From Sorex araneus (taxonomy: Eukaryota > Chordata > Mammalia > Eulipotyphla > Soricidae), in the NCBI RefSeq assembly GCF_027595985.1, contig NC_073306.1:85299599-85363598 (forward strand): DNA of 64,000 bases. The letters are read 5' to 3'. Positions 24,640 to 36,429 of the stretch are shown in pieces. How positions within the stretch are numbered: the first letter of the stretch is position 1; each line of letters starts with the position of its first letter. The translations under genes and the position numbers were made by a program. A model generated the notes under the pieces. The model worked only from the letters and a program-made list of their open reading frames with translations. It did no database searches and had not been told where the DNA came from.

Positions 24640-25790
24640 GTCTATAACTTCCAAACAGGTGAAAGGTGGAAACCAAGAAAATACAACTTAAAATACAGAA
24701 AAGACAGAAAAAGTTGAAAGAACAAAAAAATTGAATAAATATATTCAAACATTTCTATAATCACAGTGAAAATGATGGAATAAATGCTCCAGGCCAAAAA
24801 GAAAGAACACCGTTAGGCTAAATGCTTTAAATTATCCAAATAAATGCTATTCACAAGGGTTACATCTTCTAAAATATAAGAAAAAAAGGATAGACCATGT
24901 GTATTCTAACCAAAAGAGAAAAAGAAGCTAGTTACAGAGATATTAGGAAGAAAATTAAGTTTAATATAAAAGGAGAAGAATACATCAAGAAAATATAGAA
25001 GTGATAAATGTATATAATACATTTAATCTTTTGGCATCAAAATATTTAAAACTAACATTTATGTAACTACAACAAAACAAACAAGCTCACTGTCATAGGA
25101 AAAAGTAAGATCGCAGATCTGAATATAGAGATAAACATAAATATTTTTTTAAAAATTAGAAAACTAATGACAATAAATCTATAATACATCATTTTTCCTA
25201 AAACATGGAAAATTAGTGAAAACGAACCATTTAGTGGGCCATAAGGCAAGCCAACAAATTTTAAAAGAATGACATCATGCTAACAACATTCTGTTTGTGT
25301 TGAGTGTAAGATGTAAAATCAGTAAAACAATGAAATTATGACCCAAAAAATTCTCTGGAAATTAAGACACATAATTAATGAATCAAGTACAAGTCAAATG
25401 GGGAAAAAATTTAATCTGTGAAAGAAAGCTTCAGTGAAAATATACTTCAAATGAGTTGAATGCAATTTGAAGCAAAGCAAAATGGACAAATAGAGACAAG
25501 AACAGAATTTAATTCAATAGAAAAGAAACATACACTAACTTCATTTTTAAATGGTGAAAATACTAATAAAACAAATAGGCCTCTAGTGGGATTGAACAAG
25601 AAGAGAGGCAGAGAGGAAGAGAGAAGGGGGAGAAGAAAAATTATTATTAGAAATGATGCAGAAATTATTAAAATTATTATTTAAAAACATTTTTTAAAAT
25701 AGGAAGATTTTAGGGAAAATAAAACATTCCTAGAAAAAGATTACTGACTCAATAAGAAATCAAAAAATACAAAAAAATAGAAGGTAGAAT
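24640..25790 (+). mobile_element. Degraded L1 ORF2 fragment, sense
   Basis: A-rich sequence with the feel of mammalian L1 ORF2, for example gggccataaggcaagccaac followed by aaattttaaaagaatgacatc, and ctctggaaattaagacac. It has many stops and frameshifts and is not functional. It is probably the 5'-most surviving part of one old L1 copy that continues at 26250, 28440, 28880 and 30140. Confidence 0.65.
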
Positions 25791-25802
25791 AAATCATAAT
25801 AA

Positions 25803-25960
25803 GTAGGGTCCAGGAGATTGTTCAGCAACTATGGCGAGTATATAGCGAGCACCTGAGCCAGGTTCAATTCCCAGCTCCACATGGCCCCTGATCATCACCA
25901 GTGGAAGCCCTGCAGGCCCCCGGCACTGCCCAAGGAACCTGGGAAACCTAGGACTGACAT
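25803..25960 (+). mobile_element. Old SINE copy
   Basis: Plus-strand order kept (gtccaggagattgttcagc, gagccaggttcaattccc, atggcccctgatcatcac) but diverged. Confidence 0.55.
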
Positions 25961-26072
25961 ATACCTAAGGTATATGAGAAAGGTGAAGGCCCTTCTCAAA
26001 TTCATTTTATAAAACAGTCACAGACTTGGCATAGGAATTTGATAAGAAAGTAGAAGAAAAAAGTATTGATCA

Positions 26073-26238
26073 GGGGCTGGAGTGATAATACAGTGTGTAG
26101 GGCATTTGTCTTGCACAGGGCTGACCAGGGTTTGATCCCCAGAATTCCATACAGTCCCCTGTGCCCCACTAGGAGTAATTTCTGAGTGCAGAGCCAGGAG
26201 TAAGCCCTGAGAACCACGGGTTGTGGTTTAAAAAAAAA
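26073..26238 (+). mobile_element. Shrew tRNA-derived SINE
   Basis: Plus-strand copy inserted in L1 sequence: ggggctggagtgataatac, ggtttgatccccaga, ggagtaatttctgagtgc, then an A tail. Confidence 0.9.
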
Positions 26239-26249
26239 TTTGATAATTT

Positions 26250-26472
26250 TTACTTATGGCTGTGAATGCAAACATCTTGAATATAGTATTGTCAGTGAAA
26301 ATCTAGACTAGTTGGTGGACTATATCATAATAAAGTGAGCATTACCAAAAACTACATTTAGTATTAGAAAAAGAATGAAATTCACCATATTAATTGGTCA
26401 AAGGAGAAAAATCATTTAATAATAGATTTTTTAAGTTAATTAAATTCAATTTAAAAAATCAACTAAAAAAAG
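26250..26472 (+). mobile_element. L1 ORF2 fragment, sense
   Basis: Contains the L1-like stretch gaaattcaccatattaattg followed by gtcaaaggagaaaaatcat, from the reverse-transcriptase part of ORF2. Degraded. Confidence 0.65.
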
Positions 26473-26615
26473 GGGCCTGAGAGAGAGTACTGTGGTGAAA
26501 GCTGTGCAGCTGAGTTTCATGCAGCTGACTCCAGTTTGATCCCCGGTACCCAGACGGTCCCTTGGGTTCCACCCTGAGGTATCCCTAAGAACTCTGGGTG
26601 TGGAGAAATTTTTTA
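26473..26615 (+). mobile_element. Old SINE copy
   Basis: Plus-strand copy: ggggcctgagagagagtac, ccagtttgatccccggtac, aagaactctgggtgtgg. Confidence 0.65.
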
Positions 26616-27093
26616 AACCTAAGCAAAGTAAATATAGAGGGGAATTTAAATTACCCAGTCACTCTGAGCACAGGCCTGTAACTCGCCAGCAGATTCTGGA
26701 GGGGTGATGAGAGGTTTTCCCCATGATTAATTTGTGTTAAAGAAAACTCTGGTTTCCTAAGAGCTGAGACTCTTTAAAGGCCATATATGTGACACATGTC
26801 ATAAATATTGTCTCCAAGGGGGACGACAATCAGAGTGAGAATCCTTAATCCCTGTGGAATTTATTTTTGTTACAAGTTAAGATCTAACTATATATGTTTA
26901 AAATGGATAGCTAATTGTCTCACTGTCATTTACTGATTATTCTTTTCCCACAGAGTTGAAATGCTACCCTTGTAACATAGGTAACATAATTATAGCTATT
27001 TTAATATTTTAGTTATGATATACAATTATTGCATCACCACCAAAGTGCCCAGGACACTCCATTCATCTTTTATTTTTTAATTATTATAGTTTA

Positions 27094-27345
27094 AGGCTGG
27101 AGCAATAGCTGGTAGGGTGTTTGCCTTCCACATGGCCGACCTGGGTTCAATTCCTCTGTCCCTCTCGGAGAGCCCAGCAAGCTACCGAGAGTATCCCGCC
27201 CACACGGCAGAGACTGGCAAGCTACCTGTGGCATATTCGATATGCCAAAAACAGTAACAACAATCTCACAATGGAGAGGTTACTGGTGTCCGCTTGAGCA
27301 AACTGATGAGCAATAGGATGCAGTACTACAGTGATAGTTTAGGTC
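27094..27345 (+). mobile_element. Shrew SINE, second body type
   Basis: Shares the tRNA-like head (ggctggagcaatagctgg, ggttcaattcc) but then switches to a different body: tctcggagagcccagcaagc, ctaccgagagtatcccgcc, gatatgccaaaaacagtaac, and gcttgagcaaactgatgagc. It ends with a tacagtgatag-type tail rather than poly-A. Confidence 0.92.
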
Positions 27346-27749
27346 AGACATGTTCAATCGTGTTTGATGCATACATTTACCTCCCCTCACCACCGCCTAC
27401 ATGCCTAAGACCCACCATCAAAGCTCTTGTGTTATTTCCAGTCTTTCACTTCTTAAATCTTTTTAAACACAGATCTGTATCTTCTATTCTTCTCCAGCCC
27501 TTCGTCTTGCTCGTCTCTGTCCCAGTTCCATTAATTGTTGTTGCTTTATTGTATTTTTGCATCCCATAATTTAGCATTCTTCTTCTGCAAAATTGTCTGT
27601 TAGGCTCTTGCATTTTCTTATTTAGATGAAATTTAGAATCTTATTAATAGAAAGTGTTGCTATTGTTTAGAATAACATTCAATTCAAATTCTAAATACAC
27701 TAGAGGAGCACTGACACCAAAACAAATTTTTTTTTAAAGAAGATGACCC

Positions 27750-28092
<343 letters not shown>

Positions 28093-28439
28093 GACCCTAG
28101 CTTAGGGCCCTGAAGAATGGCCTGCAGTGGAGATAAACAGATTAGCTTGAACCTCCCAGAGATTCACATTGCAGGGAACTGTGGGGCATGGAGGATCTCA
28201 GAACCACCAAGCAACCAAACAAAAGGAATTCCGACCACAGCTGAGAGAACTGGGAGCAGAGTCTTCACCGCTGAGCCTTCAGATGAGACCACCTCCTAGC
28301 ACACACGAAGGCTGCATCCCTGTGACTGAACTCCAGACCCGCCAGGCTATCAATAAACGCTGGTCGTTCTTTGCAGCTGATACTGATTGCTTTTTTGCCC
28401 CAAAGTGTCTAAGGACATATTACTCAAATTAGCAAGAGA

Positions 28440-28609
28440 GTTTGATGATTGCTGGATATAGCAGCAGAGAATATACATATCCATCTTCTACCCATAAAAA
28501 GCTAAAACATAAAATCATTTAGAAGTCATTCATAGTAGTATCAAAAAATGTTGACACTCTACAAACTAACAAGAGGTGTCTGAGAGATTTCTAGAGAAAA
28601 TTATGGAGT
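28440..28609 (+). mobile_element. L1 ORF2 fragment, sense
   Basis: Degraded A-rich sequence with L1-like order, upstream of the piece at 28862. It is interrupted by the SINE at 28622. Confidence 0.5.
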
Positions 28610-28621
28610 AATACTAGACAG

Positions 28622-28849
28622 CACAGAGGGTAAGGCATTTGCCTTGCAGCGGCCGACCCGGGTTTGATTCCTTCCTCCCTCTTGGAGAACCTGACAAACT
28701 ACCGAGAGTATCCTGCCCACACAGCAGAGCCTGGCAAGCTCCCCGTGGCTTATTCAATATGCCAAAAACAGCAACAAGTCTCACAATGAAGACATTACTG
28801 GTGCCCGCTCGAGCAAATCGATGAGCAACGGGATGACAGTGACAGTGAC
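28622..28849 (+). mobile_element. Shrew SINE, second body type, 12-bp target duplication
   Basis: Head truncated (starts gcacagagggtaagg), then the second-type body and a (GACAGT)n tail. AATACTAGACAG flanks it at 28610-28621 and 28850-28861. Confidence 0.95.
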
Positions 28850-28861
28850 AATACTAGACAG

Positions 28862-29205
28862 TAAAGAAAACTTTACTGGGGAAATAGCCATGTTTAGGGC
28901 TGTGAATCCATTCATCCCTCCTGCCACTAGTCTGTATATTTTAATGTAATGTCAATCAAAATCCAACTAAGTTTTTTTTCTTTTCTTTTTTCTTTTTTGT
29001 GGAAATCACAGTTTTGTAAAACTGATACAGAAGCAAAAGTTTAACTTGTTCTTACCTGAAGAACAAGGTAGGGTGACATCCCATACCAAGAATGTTTGCC
29101 ATAGAGCTCTAATAATTAAGGTAATATTATCTCTGTACAGGAGGAGGTAGACAATGAAATAGAGAGAGAGCTGACAAAGTCAAACATTTGTGGAAATCTG
29201 GTTTT
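28862..29205 (+). mobile_element. L1 ORF2 fragment, sense
   Basis: Reads as degraded L1 ORF2 (ctgtatattttaatgtaatg, gtcaatcaaaatccaac, aattaaggtaatattatc). It continues the copy interrupted by the SINE at 28622. Confidence 0.6.
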
Positions 29206-29210
29206 CAGTT

Positions 29211-29302
29211 TTTGTTTGGGGGCCACACCCAGCAGTGCTCAGGGCTAACTCCTGGCTCTGTGCTCAAGAATCACTCCTGGAGGGCTGATGGGATCAAACC
29301 CA
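29211..29302 (-). mobile_element. SINE fragment
   Basis: Reverse-strand 3' half: ggccacacccagcagtgc, ctcaagaatcactcctgg. Confidence 0.6.
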
Positions 29303-29354
29303 CTCTACTTTCTCCCCACCTCCTGAATCAGACTCTTTATAGAGCTGATCTTAC

Positions 29355-29785
29355 AAATCAGTGTGGCACTGTATCACTGTTATCCCGTTGCTCATCTATT
29401 TGCTGGAGTGGGCACCAGTAACGTCTCCATTATGAGACTTGTTGTTACTGTTTTTGGCATATCAAATACACCACAGGTAGCTTGCCAGGTTCTACTGTGT
29501 GGGCGAGATCACTGTCACTGTCACTGTCATCCCATTCCTCATCGATTTGTTCAAGTGGGCACCAGTAACGTCTCTGATTGTGAGACTTATTGTTACTGTT
29601 TTTAGCATATCCAATATGCCACGGGTAGCTTACCAGGCTCTGCCATGCGGGCGAGATACTCTCGGTAGCTTGCCAGGCTCTCCAAAAGTGGTTGAGGAAT
29701 CGAACCTGGGTCGGCTGTTGAAAGGCGAACGCCCTACCTCTGTGCTATAGCTCCAGTCCGTGGGTGAGATACTCTTACAAATAAG
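29355..29785 (-). mobile_element. Two nested second-type SINEs
   Basis: The outer copy (29355-29509, resuming at about 29771) is interrupted by an inner copy (29510-29758). The inner copy is complete from a (CACTGT)n tail complement to the head complement tatagctccagtc. The inner insertion is flanked by GTGGGCGAGAT and GTGGGTGAGAT, an 11-bp duplication with one change. Both lie on the minus strand. Confidence 0.88.
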
Positions 29786-29849
29786 CAAGGGGAAATGGAC
29801 CATTCAGTGCGTGGTACTGAAGGTCTAAATCATCTAAATTGAATACCAA

Positions 29850-30042
29850 GGGGCTGGAAAGAGTCCAGCAAGTAGGGGGTTTGTCTTGCACATGACTGAC
29901 TTAGGTTCAATCCCGGCGAATTCATACAGTTCCCTGAGCTTGCCAGAAGTGATCTCTGAGCACAAAGCCAGGAGTAATAAGCCCTGAGCACAGCCAGATA
30001 TGGCCCAGAAAAGAAGAGAAAAGAAAAGAAAAAAAGGAGATG
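29850..30042 (+). mobile_element. Shrew SINE with (GAAAA)n tail
   Basis: Plus-strand copy: ggggctggaaagagtcc, ggttcaatcccggcg, atatggcccagaaaag, and an AGAAAAGAAAAG tail. Confidence 0.85.
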
Positions 30043-30139
30043 AGTCATAAATTGGGAGAGATTTACAACTTACATTACTTACCAAGCCAAGCAAGCGAAT
30101 AAGAAAAGAGAAAATCAGGCCAAATTATGGGGACTTTAT

Positions 30140-30265
30140 CGAAAGAAATGAACGGCCAAATGCATATAAAAAAGACGGTCAGCTCCACTCATGATCAGGA
30201 CATGCAAACCAGACCACGGGTTACTTATTTACCCCCACTAACTAGAGTGACCCTGCAAAGGAAGG
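30140..30265 (+). mobile_element. L1 ORF2 fragment, sense
   Basis: Contains the typical run aatgaacggccaaatgcat followed by a stretch resembling the usual L1 catcag...atgcaaatcaaaaccac motif (here atgatcaggacatgcaaacc). Degraded. Confidence 0.65.
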
Positions 30266-30656
30266 TCCCAGCCAGGTCCCTCCTGGGGCTCACATTTCAG
30301 CCCCACCCGGGAGCCGGGCGCTCACACCCCCAGGAGCTCAGTCCCCGGCACCACAGCTCTGGCCCTGCTCTGCCCAGGGCCGATGGCCTCCGGCTACTGG
30401 TAAGGACAGACGCCAAGGTTGCTTTGCTCCAACCCTGCCTCCATCACATGTTCTGTAAAAACACTCCCTGCCTTCTCTTCCCTCCCACATCCGTGGAGTG
30501 GTGGCCACGTCACAGTGTAGGTGCTGCCCTCTGTCTCTCCCCTGCAGTGCTCTGATGCTTCCAGCTAAATCACTGGCCGGCTGAGATCTTTCTCCTCCTG
30601 CATAAGGTCAGAATCCCTGGAGTCACAAAGATGGACGATTAAATTAAGAAGCCTGT

Positions 30657-31245
30657 GTTTCACTCGGGGTGGGTGAGATGCCTCCCCGCCCCAAGGGACC
30701 CAGCCCCAGCAGCCAAAAACCTCCAGAACTCAACTGCCGCCACACTCACGGCTGCTCTCCACATGATCGGGCTGCGCCTCACCCACTAATGAACCTATTC
30801 CCGGACACTCTGTACCACACACCCCACCCATACTCCAAGAGCACTGTACACAGCTGATGGAGTTCAAAGCAGGAGGCAACCAATCTAAGGGGGAAGTATT
30901 TTTTTTACAGATATATATAAAAGCACACAAGGGTCAGCCTCTAACAACATGTTAGTGATCTCTTATAGAAGGGCTTAATGGCCCCTGAGTGAAGTACAAC
31001 AATCTCCACCCTCTTTCCTCTAAGGATACTTTTTTGTAGCATTTTCAGCAGTTTTTCATAACAAACAATACAAAATATATAATTTCGGTTCTGCTTTGGG
31101 GCAGGGATTGGGGTCCAGGTGGGAACACCCAAAATATGGTGGTAGGAAGGTGTGATGGTGGTGGGATCGGTGTTTGAATATTAAATGTAATGAAATATTG
31201 TGAACTACTTCATAGAATTAAAACAAAATAAGATCCCAGCTCCTC
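30657..31245 (+). mobile_element. Dispersed ~600-bp module (L1-3'-end-like), copy 1
   Basis: Shares its whole length with 54598-55225. Common landmarks in order are gtttcactcgggg, ccccaagggacccagccc, caaccaatc, aacatgttagtgat, ggatacttttttgtagca, gggacagggattgggg-like, and gaatattaaatgtaat. It ends in an A-rich tail after a G-rich stretch, the usual layout of an L1 3' UTR. I cannot name the family. Confidence 0.8.
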
Positions 31246-31255
31246 CACTCATGTT

Positions 31256-31363
31256 TTGCCCCTCTCGGAGAGCCCAGCAAGCTACGGAGAGTATCCCACC
31301 TCCATGGCAAAGCCTGGCAAGCTACCTGTGGCGTATTCAATATGCCAAACACAGTAATAACGA
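31256..31363 (+). mobile_element. Second-type shrew SINE, body only
   Basis: Contains tctcggagagcccagcaagc to caatatgccaaacacag; head and 3' end are missing. Confidence 0.85.
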
Positions 31364-31439
31364 ATCCATGTTCCTGGCCTCAGTCCAGTTCCCCTGAGTG
31401 AGACTTCCACTTGTGCACGGAGCACTCAGTAAATTGTGT

Positions 31440-31610
31440 TGGGCCAGAGTGAAAGTACAGCGGGTAAGGCACTTGTCTCGAATGCAGTCAAGTCCAGTTC
31501 AATCCCCGGCACTCCATATCGTCCCCAAGTCCACCAGGAATGGTCTCTGAGCTCAGAGCCAGGAGTAAGCCTGGGTCCCACCGGTGTAGCCCAAAAATGA
31601 ACAAACAAAA
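31440..31610 (+). mobile_element. Shrew tRNA-derived SINE, diverged
   Basis: Plus-strand copy: gggccagagtgaaagtac, gttcaatccccggcac, cagagccaggagtaagcc, tagcccaaaaatgaac. Confidence 0.83.
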
Positions 31611-32574
31611 ATAAGCTGTGTTAGACTGTCTGGTGCATACTTCACAGCATCTTCCAGATTACCCGGAGCTAGTGAGTAATTCTCACCGTGCACACACAGG
31701 ATGGAGTCATGCGCAGGCCTGCCTGGCCCAGAGCCCCTGGCCCCCAGCAAGTCACACCATGCTCTGTGTCTGTGGAGGTTGGATCAGAGGGAGTTGGCTT
31801 CTCTTTGGGTGGTGGACACTGGCCGTCAGGGTCCTTGTAGGGAGCCTGTCAGAGAGACGTCTGCCATCCCAACACAAGCATAGAAAGCACCATGGAGCAG
31901 CCCCTACTACATAGCAGCTGAAACAGGGAACAATCCAGAGGACAAAGAGAGAAAGTGGGGAGAAATGGGATAAAGCAGCAGACCTGTAATTGGTGCTTGG
32001 CATCGTGTCCTAACTGGGGAGCCAAGGGATTCAGAGAAGCTCCCCAAAGTATAGGCTTATCCCCTTCTCTTACAGAATGGGCCAGTAAGGAGCCAGGATT
32101 TGGAGTCAAATTGTGCACCGGGTCCAGGCAGATGTGGGTGAAGGATGACAGGCACGTGGAGAAACACCCTCTGAGAGCAGCTGATGGTTGTTCACTTTAT
32201 TGCCAAATGCACACGTATCTTATAGAGGGTCTCGGCTTTACAGAAAGGCCCAATCACATAGGTTAGCACTATTGGCCTATTTCCTTTCCTAATCTGCCTT
32301 GCCCCAGTCCAATCCCAGTCAAGGCTAGATGCTGTGGTGAGGATGACTTGCTAAGCGTACATGACAGTTTCTGTGTCTTTGGCGCATGTGACCAGGAGGT
32401 TGAGTGAGGCTCAAGGCCAGACACCTGGTGCTGCCACCCTGTTCTTGCCAACTTTGCCCAGATACTCCTTTCCTCGGGGCCTTGCTTCATCGGGACCCCT
32501 TTGCAAGTTTGGGTCTTACCTGCTCCAGTGCCCATCACCACGTTCCACAGGCAGGGCTCCTCAGGCTAGCCTGC

Positions 32575-32725
32575 CACTTCTGGGCTGTATCGTTAAGCTT
32601 TCTGAGTCTGTTTTCTCTTCTGAAAAATGGAGCCACTCACACCTAGAACAATGGCTGCTGAGGGTTGCATGTGACTGTATAAGGATTGCATGTGAACCCA
32701 AGAACGCATTCGGCCCGGACTGACT
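32575..32725 (+). mobile_element. MIR-like fragment
   Basis: Weak MIR layout: gagtctgttttctcttctg, aaaaatggagccactcac, then a region resembling the MIR 3' part. Diverged. Confidence 0.45.
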
Positions 32726-34029
32726 GAATCTCAGTTTTAATCCTTCCCACGTGGGATTCCACCATCCACTCAAGTGTCAGAGCCCTGGGTCAAGCACCCA
32801 GCTCCACTCGTGCCCAGTCATCCCTGTTCCACCTGTTCAGAAAGCAGCAAGTGACACAGAGCTGGTCCCTGTGGCCTGCTGGCGAGGTCTGGGCTGACAC
32901 AATCTGGAGTGAGACAGAGCTGGGAGGAAACGCCAGAGACGTGTCCCTCCTCGGAGACCCCAAGCAGAGATTTGCATTGGTCTTTGGTTTTTTTGGTTTG
33001 GGAATATTTTTTATTTTTTATTTTGGCCACACCCAGTGGTGCTAGGGTGGGGGTGAGGGATGCCGGCACCAATCGACCCGGCACTCCCACATACGCGTGC
33101 CTGCTGTTGAAACTGGCCCCAGTGCACGGATTTTTTCAGGAGGAAACTGTGTCCCTTCCCAGGTTCCCAGCCCAGCCAGCTCCGTGGTGCTGCCATCCTG
33201 TGGGCAGGCGGGAGACAGAGCATGGCCACGGGAAGGCCTGGGGGTGGGGTGTACCCTCTGGAAGGGGGACACACCCAGCAGGCAAGAGGTGATGATGGTG
33301 AAGCACCTGCCCGAGGAGCCAGGCGACAGTGAGAGAAGGTGAAGGCAGGCAAGCTGGGCGCTGTCACGCAGGAGGCCCTCACTCTCAGCGCCCTGGGCCG
33401 ACGCATCCAGCCACAATCTGCTTCCTAAGGGTAGCACAGAATATGCACGATTCATAAAATTTTGCAGCACAACACATATATGGATTTTTTTTTCATGAGA
33501 AACTGAAAACGAAGAGTGACTCTTAAAATGATGTTTGAAAGCTCCGTTTCTAATTATAGTCTCCTAATGAGGAAAACATGGAACAATTCATTCCTTCTGG
33601 TATAACAGACGCCCTGCGAGTTTATCCCATTGATAAAGTGATTCTCTTGTCTCTGTCTGTTCCAGTTCATGCTGCATGACTTAGCATTCTGGGAGGATGA
33701 GACATTTTAAGCCAACTGCCATCCTTTGAGCAAACGCAATCAACTTAAATTCTCTATGTTCCTAATTCAGCCTTTCAGATAAGCACAAGGCACTTATCGA
33801 GTTTCTTAAAAAGGAAATTGCTTCAGAGAATGAACAAGAATGTCGGAAAAAGACTTGGAAGGAGACTTGAAGGCACATCTATTGGAAAAATTTTAAAAAA
33901 ATTAAAATTAGTGCATCAAAATAAATAATGAAGTAACAGATGACAACTCATTGAATAAAAAAGGAAGTGGAAGTCTGTATTGATGTAAATAAGACAAAAT
34001 TCAACGAAGAATAGGGTATTTAAAGTGCC

Positions 34030-34222
34030 CAGGAGCCAGACCGATAGTACAGCGGGTAGGGCGTTTGCCTTGCATGCAGCCAACCTGGGTTCAATCCCTG
34101 GCATCCCACATGGTCCCCTAAGCACCGCCAGGAGTAATTCCTGAGTGCAGAGCCAGGAGTAACTCTTGAGCATCGCTGGGTGTGACCCAAAAGGCAAAAT
34201 AAATAAATAAACAAAAATAAAA
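34030..34222 (+). mobile_element. Shrew tRNA-derived SINE with (AAAT)n tail
   Basis: Full-length plus-strand copy: ggagccagaccgatagtac, ggttcaatccctggc, ggagtaattcctgagtgc, gtgtgacccaaaaggc, AAAT tail. Confidence 0.94.
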
Positions 34223-34339
34223 TGCCCAAATATCCCACAGCGGCCAGGAGGATTGGTCCAAGTTTGGAAGCCTGCCTCAAGTGGTGAGAGAGAGGGCAGT
34301 TGGTATAGAGAAGGAACCACTATAACAGTGATGGTTGGA

Positions 34340-34634
34340 GGGATCCTTCCGGATGGGAGATGTGTGCTGAACCCCGGGAAAGGACCAAATATGGCCTCTC
34401 AGTATCTGCATTGCAAACCATAATGCCCCAAAGTAGAGAGAAAGAAAAAAAGTGTCTGCCATAGAGACAGGTGGGGTGGGGGGAGGGGGCAGGAAGGATA
34501 CTGAGTACATCGGTGGTGGAAAATGCACACTGGTGACGACAGAAGGGGTGTTGGAATATTGCTAAAACCCAATCATGAGCAATTTTGAAACTGTGTCTCA
34601 CAGTGATTCTATAAAAAAAATTTTTTTTTGAAAT
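34340..34634 (+). mobile_element. L1 3' end (3' UTR type), copy A
   Basis: Shares with 42280-42533 the order gcaaaccataatg, gtgcctgccatagag, a G-rich stretch, gtggaaaatgcacactgg, gaaacccaatcatgagc (here aaaacccaatcatgagc), then A-rich tail. A G-rich tract before the tail is typical of mammalian L1 3' UTRs. Confidence 0.8.
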
Positions 34635-34862
34635 CAAATATCCCACAGATTGTAGAGTGGTACATAGCCATTGTGGAAAATAGTATGGAAATTCCTCAAA
34701 AATCAGATATAAATGTCGAGCCACCTGCTGCTCTAGCAATCCCACTCCAGACGGATCCAAAGGAAGATGAAATCAGCATCTTGAGGCTCTGTGTGCCTGG
34801 CCTGCTCCCTGCAGAGTCAGTGTATGAAAACAGCCCATGTCCTCTGACAAACTGATGGGTCA
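34635..34862 (+). mobile_element. L1 ORF2 C-terminal fragment, sense
   Basis: Includes ccattgtggaaaatagtatg then gaaattcctcaaaaatcag, the well-known stretch near the end of L1 ORF2. Frames are broken. Confidence 0.85.
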
Positions 34863-34866
34863 AGAA

Positions 34867-35031
34867 GGGGCTGGAGCGATAGTGCAGAGGGTAGGGTTCT
34901 TGCCTTTCACACAGTCATCCGAGGCTTGATCCCCAGCATCCCATATAGTCCCAAGCCTACAGGATTAATCCCTGAGCACAGAGCCAGGAGTAAGCCCTGA
35001 GCACCACCACTGGGTGCAGTAAAAAAAAAAA
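34867..35031 (+). mobile_element. Shrew tRNA-derived SINE
   Basis: Plus-strand copy: ggggctggagcgatagtgc, gcttgatccccagc, cagagccaggagtaagcc, A tail. It splits an L1 copy. Confidence 0.88.
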
Positions 35032-35049
35032 TCGAGAAAATGTGAGAGG

Positions 35050-35241
35050 GCTACACAGAGATGGTGCAGTGATGGAGGTGCTCGCCTTGCATGCAGTGAT
35101 CAGCTTTGACCCCCGGCACTGCATAGAGCCATCCCCTCTGCCCCCTCCCCCCACCGCCAGCACTGTCAGGAGTGATCCCTGAGTACAGAGGCAGGAATGA
35201 TTCCTCAGCACTGCCAGATGTAGCCCAAAGAAGAAAAAGAA
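35050..35241 (+). mobile_element. Shrew tRNA-derived SINE, diverged
   Basis: Plus-strand copy: acagagatggtgcagtgatg, cgccttgcatgcagtgatc, ggagtgatccctgagtac, cagatgtagcccaaag. Confidence 0.72.
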
Positions 35242-35344
35242 AATGTGAGATAAACATAAATAATGCATGTCAACCTTCTAGGGGGAAATAAGTAATCCCT
35301 GTCATTTGTAGAAAAGTAGGTACACTTGGCCAAGAAAAAAAATT

Positions 35345-35900
35345 TAAAAAGTCACTCAAAAGGACAAGTACCACATGATCTCACTTACATGTGGGATCCG
35401 AAAACACATAAGTTAGAGAAGCAGAGAGTAGAATGGTGGTTGCCAGGGCTGGAGGGTGGGGGAGAGGAGATGCTGGGAACAAAGTTCAGTTATGAAGGGT
35501 GGGTGATTTCTGGAGCTCTAAAGCACAGCACAGTCACTGTAGTGAATAACACTGGGGAGGGGGGCACAGAGATAGGACAAGGGAAGGTGCTTGCCTTGTG
35601 CAGCTAACCCCATTTCCAACCCCAACCCCATGTATGGTGCCCCGGGAAACAGGCAGAAGTAAGCCCTGACCACAACCGGGGTGTAACCCCCAAACCAATA
35701 ATAATCATATTAATAATGATGCTATATGCCTGAATTTACTAAGAGAGATCTTCAAGGGTCCTTATAACACACACAAAATAATAACTGTGAGGCTGAGTTA
35801 ATAAAGTTGGTGGGGGTGACCATTCCGAAGATATGCAAACCTCAAAGTCCCACTTAGGGTATCTAAAATAGGGTTCATTAGTATTTGTCAGTTTTCCTCA
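35345..35900 (+). mobile_element. L1 3' end fragment, sense (interrupted by a SINE)
   Basis: 35345-35555 contains aaggacaagtaccacatgat then ctcacttacatgtgggatcc, and gcagagagtagaatggtgg, the terminal ORF2 / 3' UTR boundary of L1. It resumes after the SINE at 35556-35712. Confidence 0.85.
35556..35712 (+). mobile_element. Old SINE inside L1 3' UTR
   Basis: Plus-strand copy: cacagagataggacaagg, gtgcttgccttgtgcagc, agaagtaagccctgacc, ggggtgtaacccccaaac. Confidence 0.65.
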
Positions 35901-35936
35901 ACATTGATGGGAGGAGGAAGAAAGTTCAAGACAGAG

Positions 35937-36090
35937 GGTTGGAGAAATCAACAGTATAGTTGGAACGGCTCTTGCCCTCCAAATGTCCCACCCAGGGTCA
36001 CTCTAAGCCTGCCAGGAGGAGCCCGAGTGCAGAGACAGGAGTAAGCGTTGAACACAGCTGGGTGTAGCCCCAAAACAACAACAACAAAGA
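35937..36090 (+). mobile_element. Old SINE copy
   Basis: Plus-strand copy: ggttggagaaatcaacagt, gagtgcagagacaggag, agctgggtgtagccccaaaac. Confidence 0.6.
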
Positions 36091-36429
36091 AAGCTCGAGA
36101 AAGGACAGTAACCAAAATAAAATAGAAGAGTAACACCATTCATGTCCTTCTCCCCACCAGCACCATGGAAAGCCAGCACCCCGCCCCCACCCCCCGACCA
36201 CACCTGCTCTCTTGCCAGCTCCACACCTGAACCTCATCAAGCTCCACAGCTCCCAGATACCAAATTTCACAGTTCTGACAGCCAAGCAGGATACAGCAGA
36301 TCTGATGGGAAAGTGGCCCCGAAGCCCCCCGAGCGCAGTGAACGAAGACAGTAACCGAGACTCAGCAGCACCAACCAGACCAGCAAACCCTCAGGTTTCA
36401 GTAACGCCATTGTGAGACAGAACCATGAT

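Noticed and set aside
24640..25790. Possible intact L1 reverse transcriptase
   Set aside because: Many stops and frameshifts; only short frames survive. It is a fossil copy.
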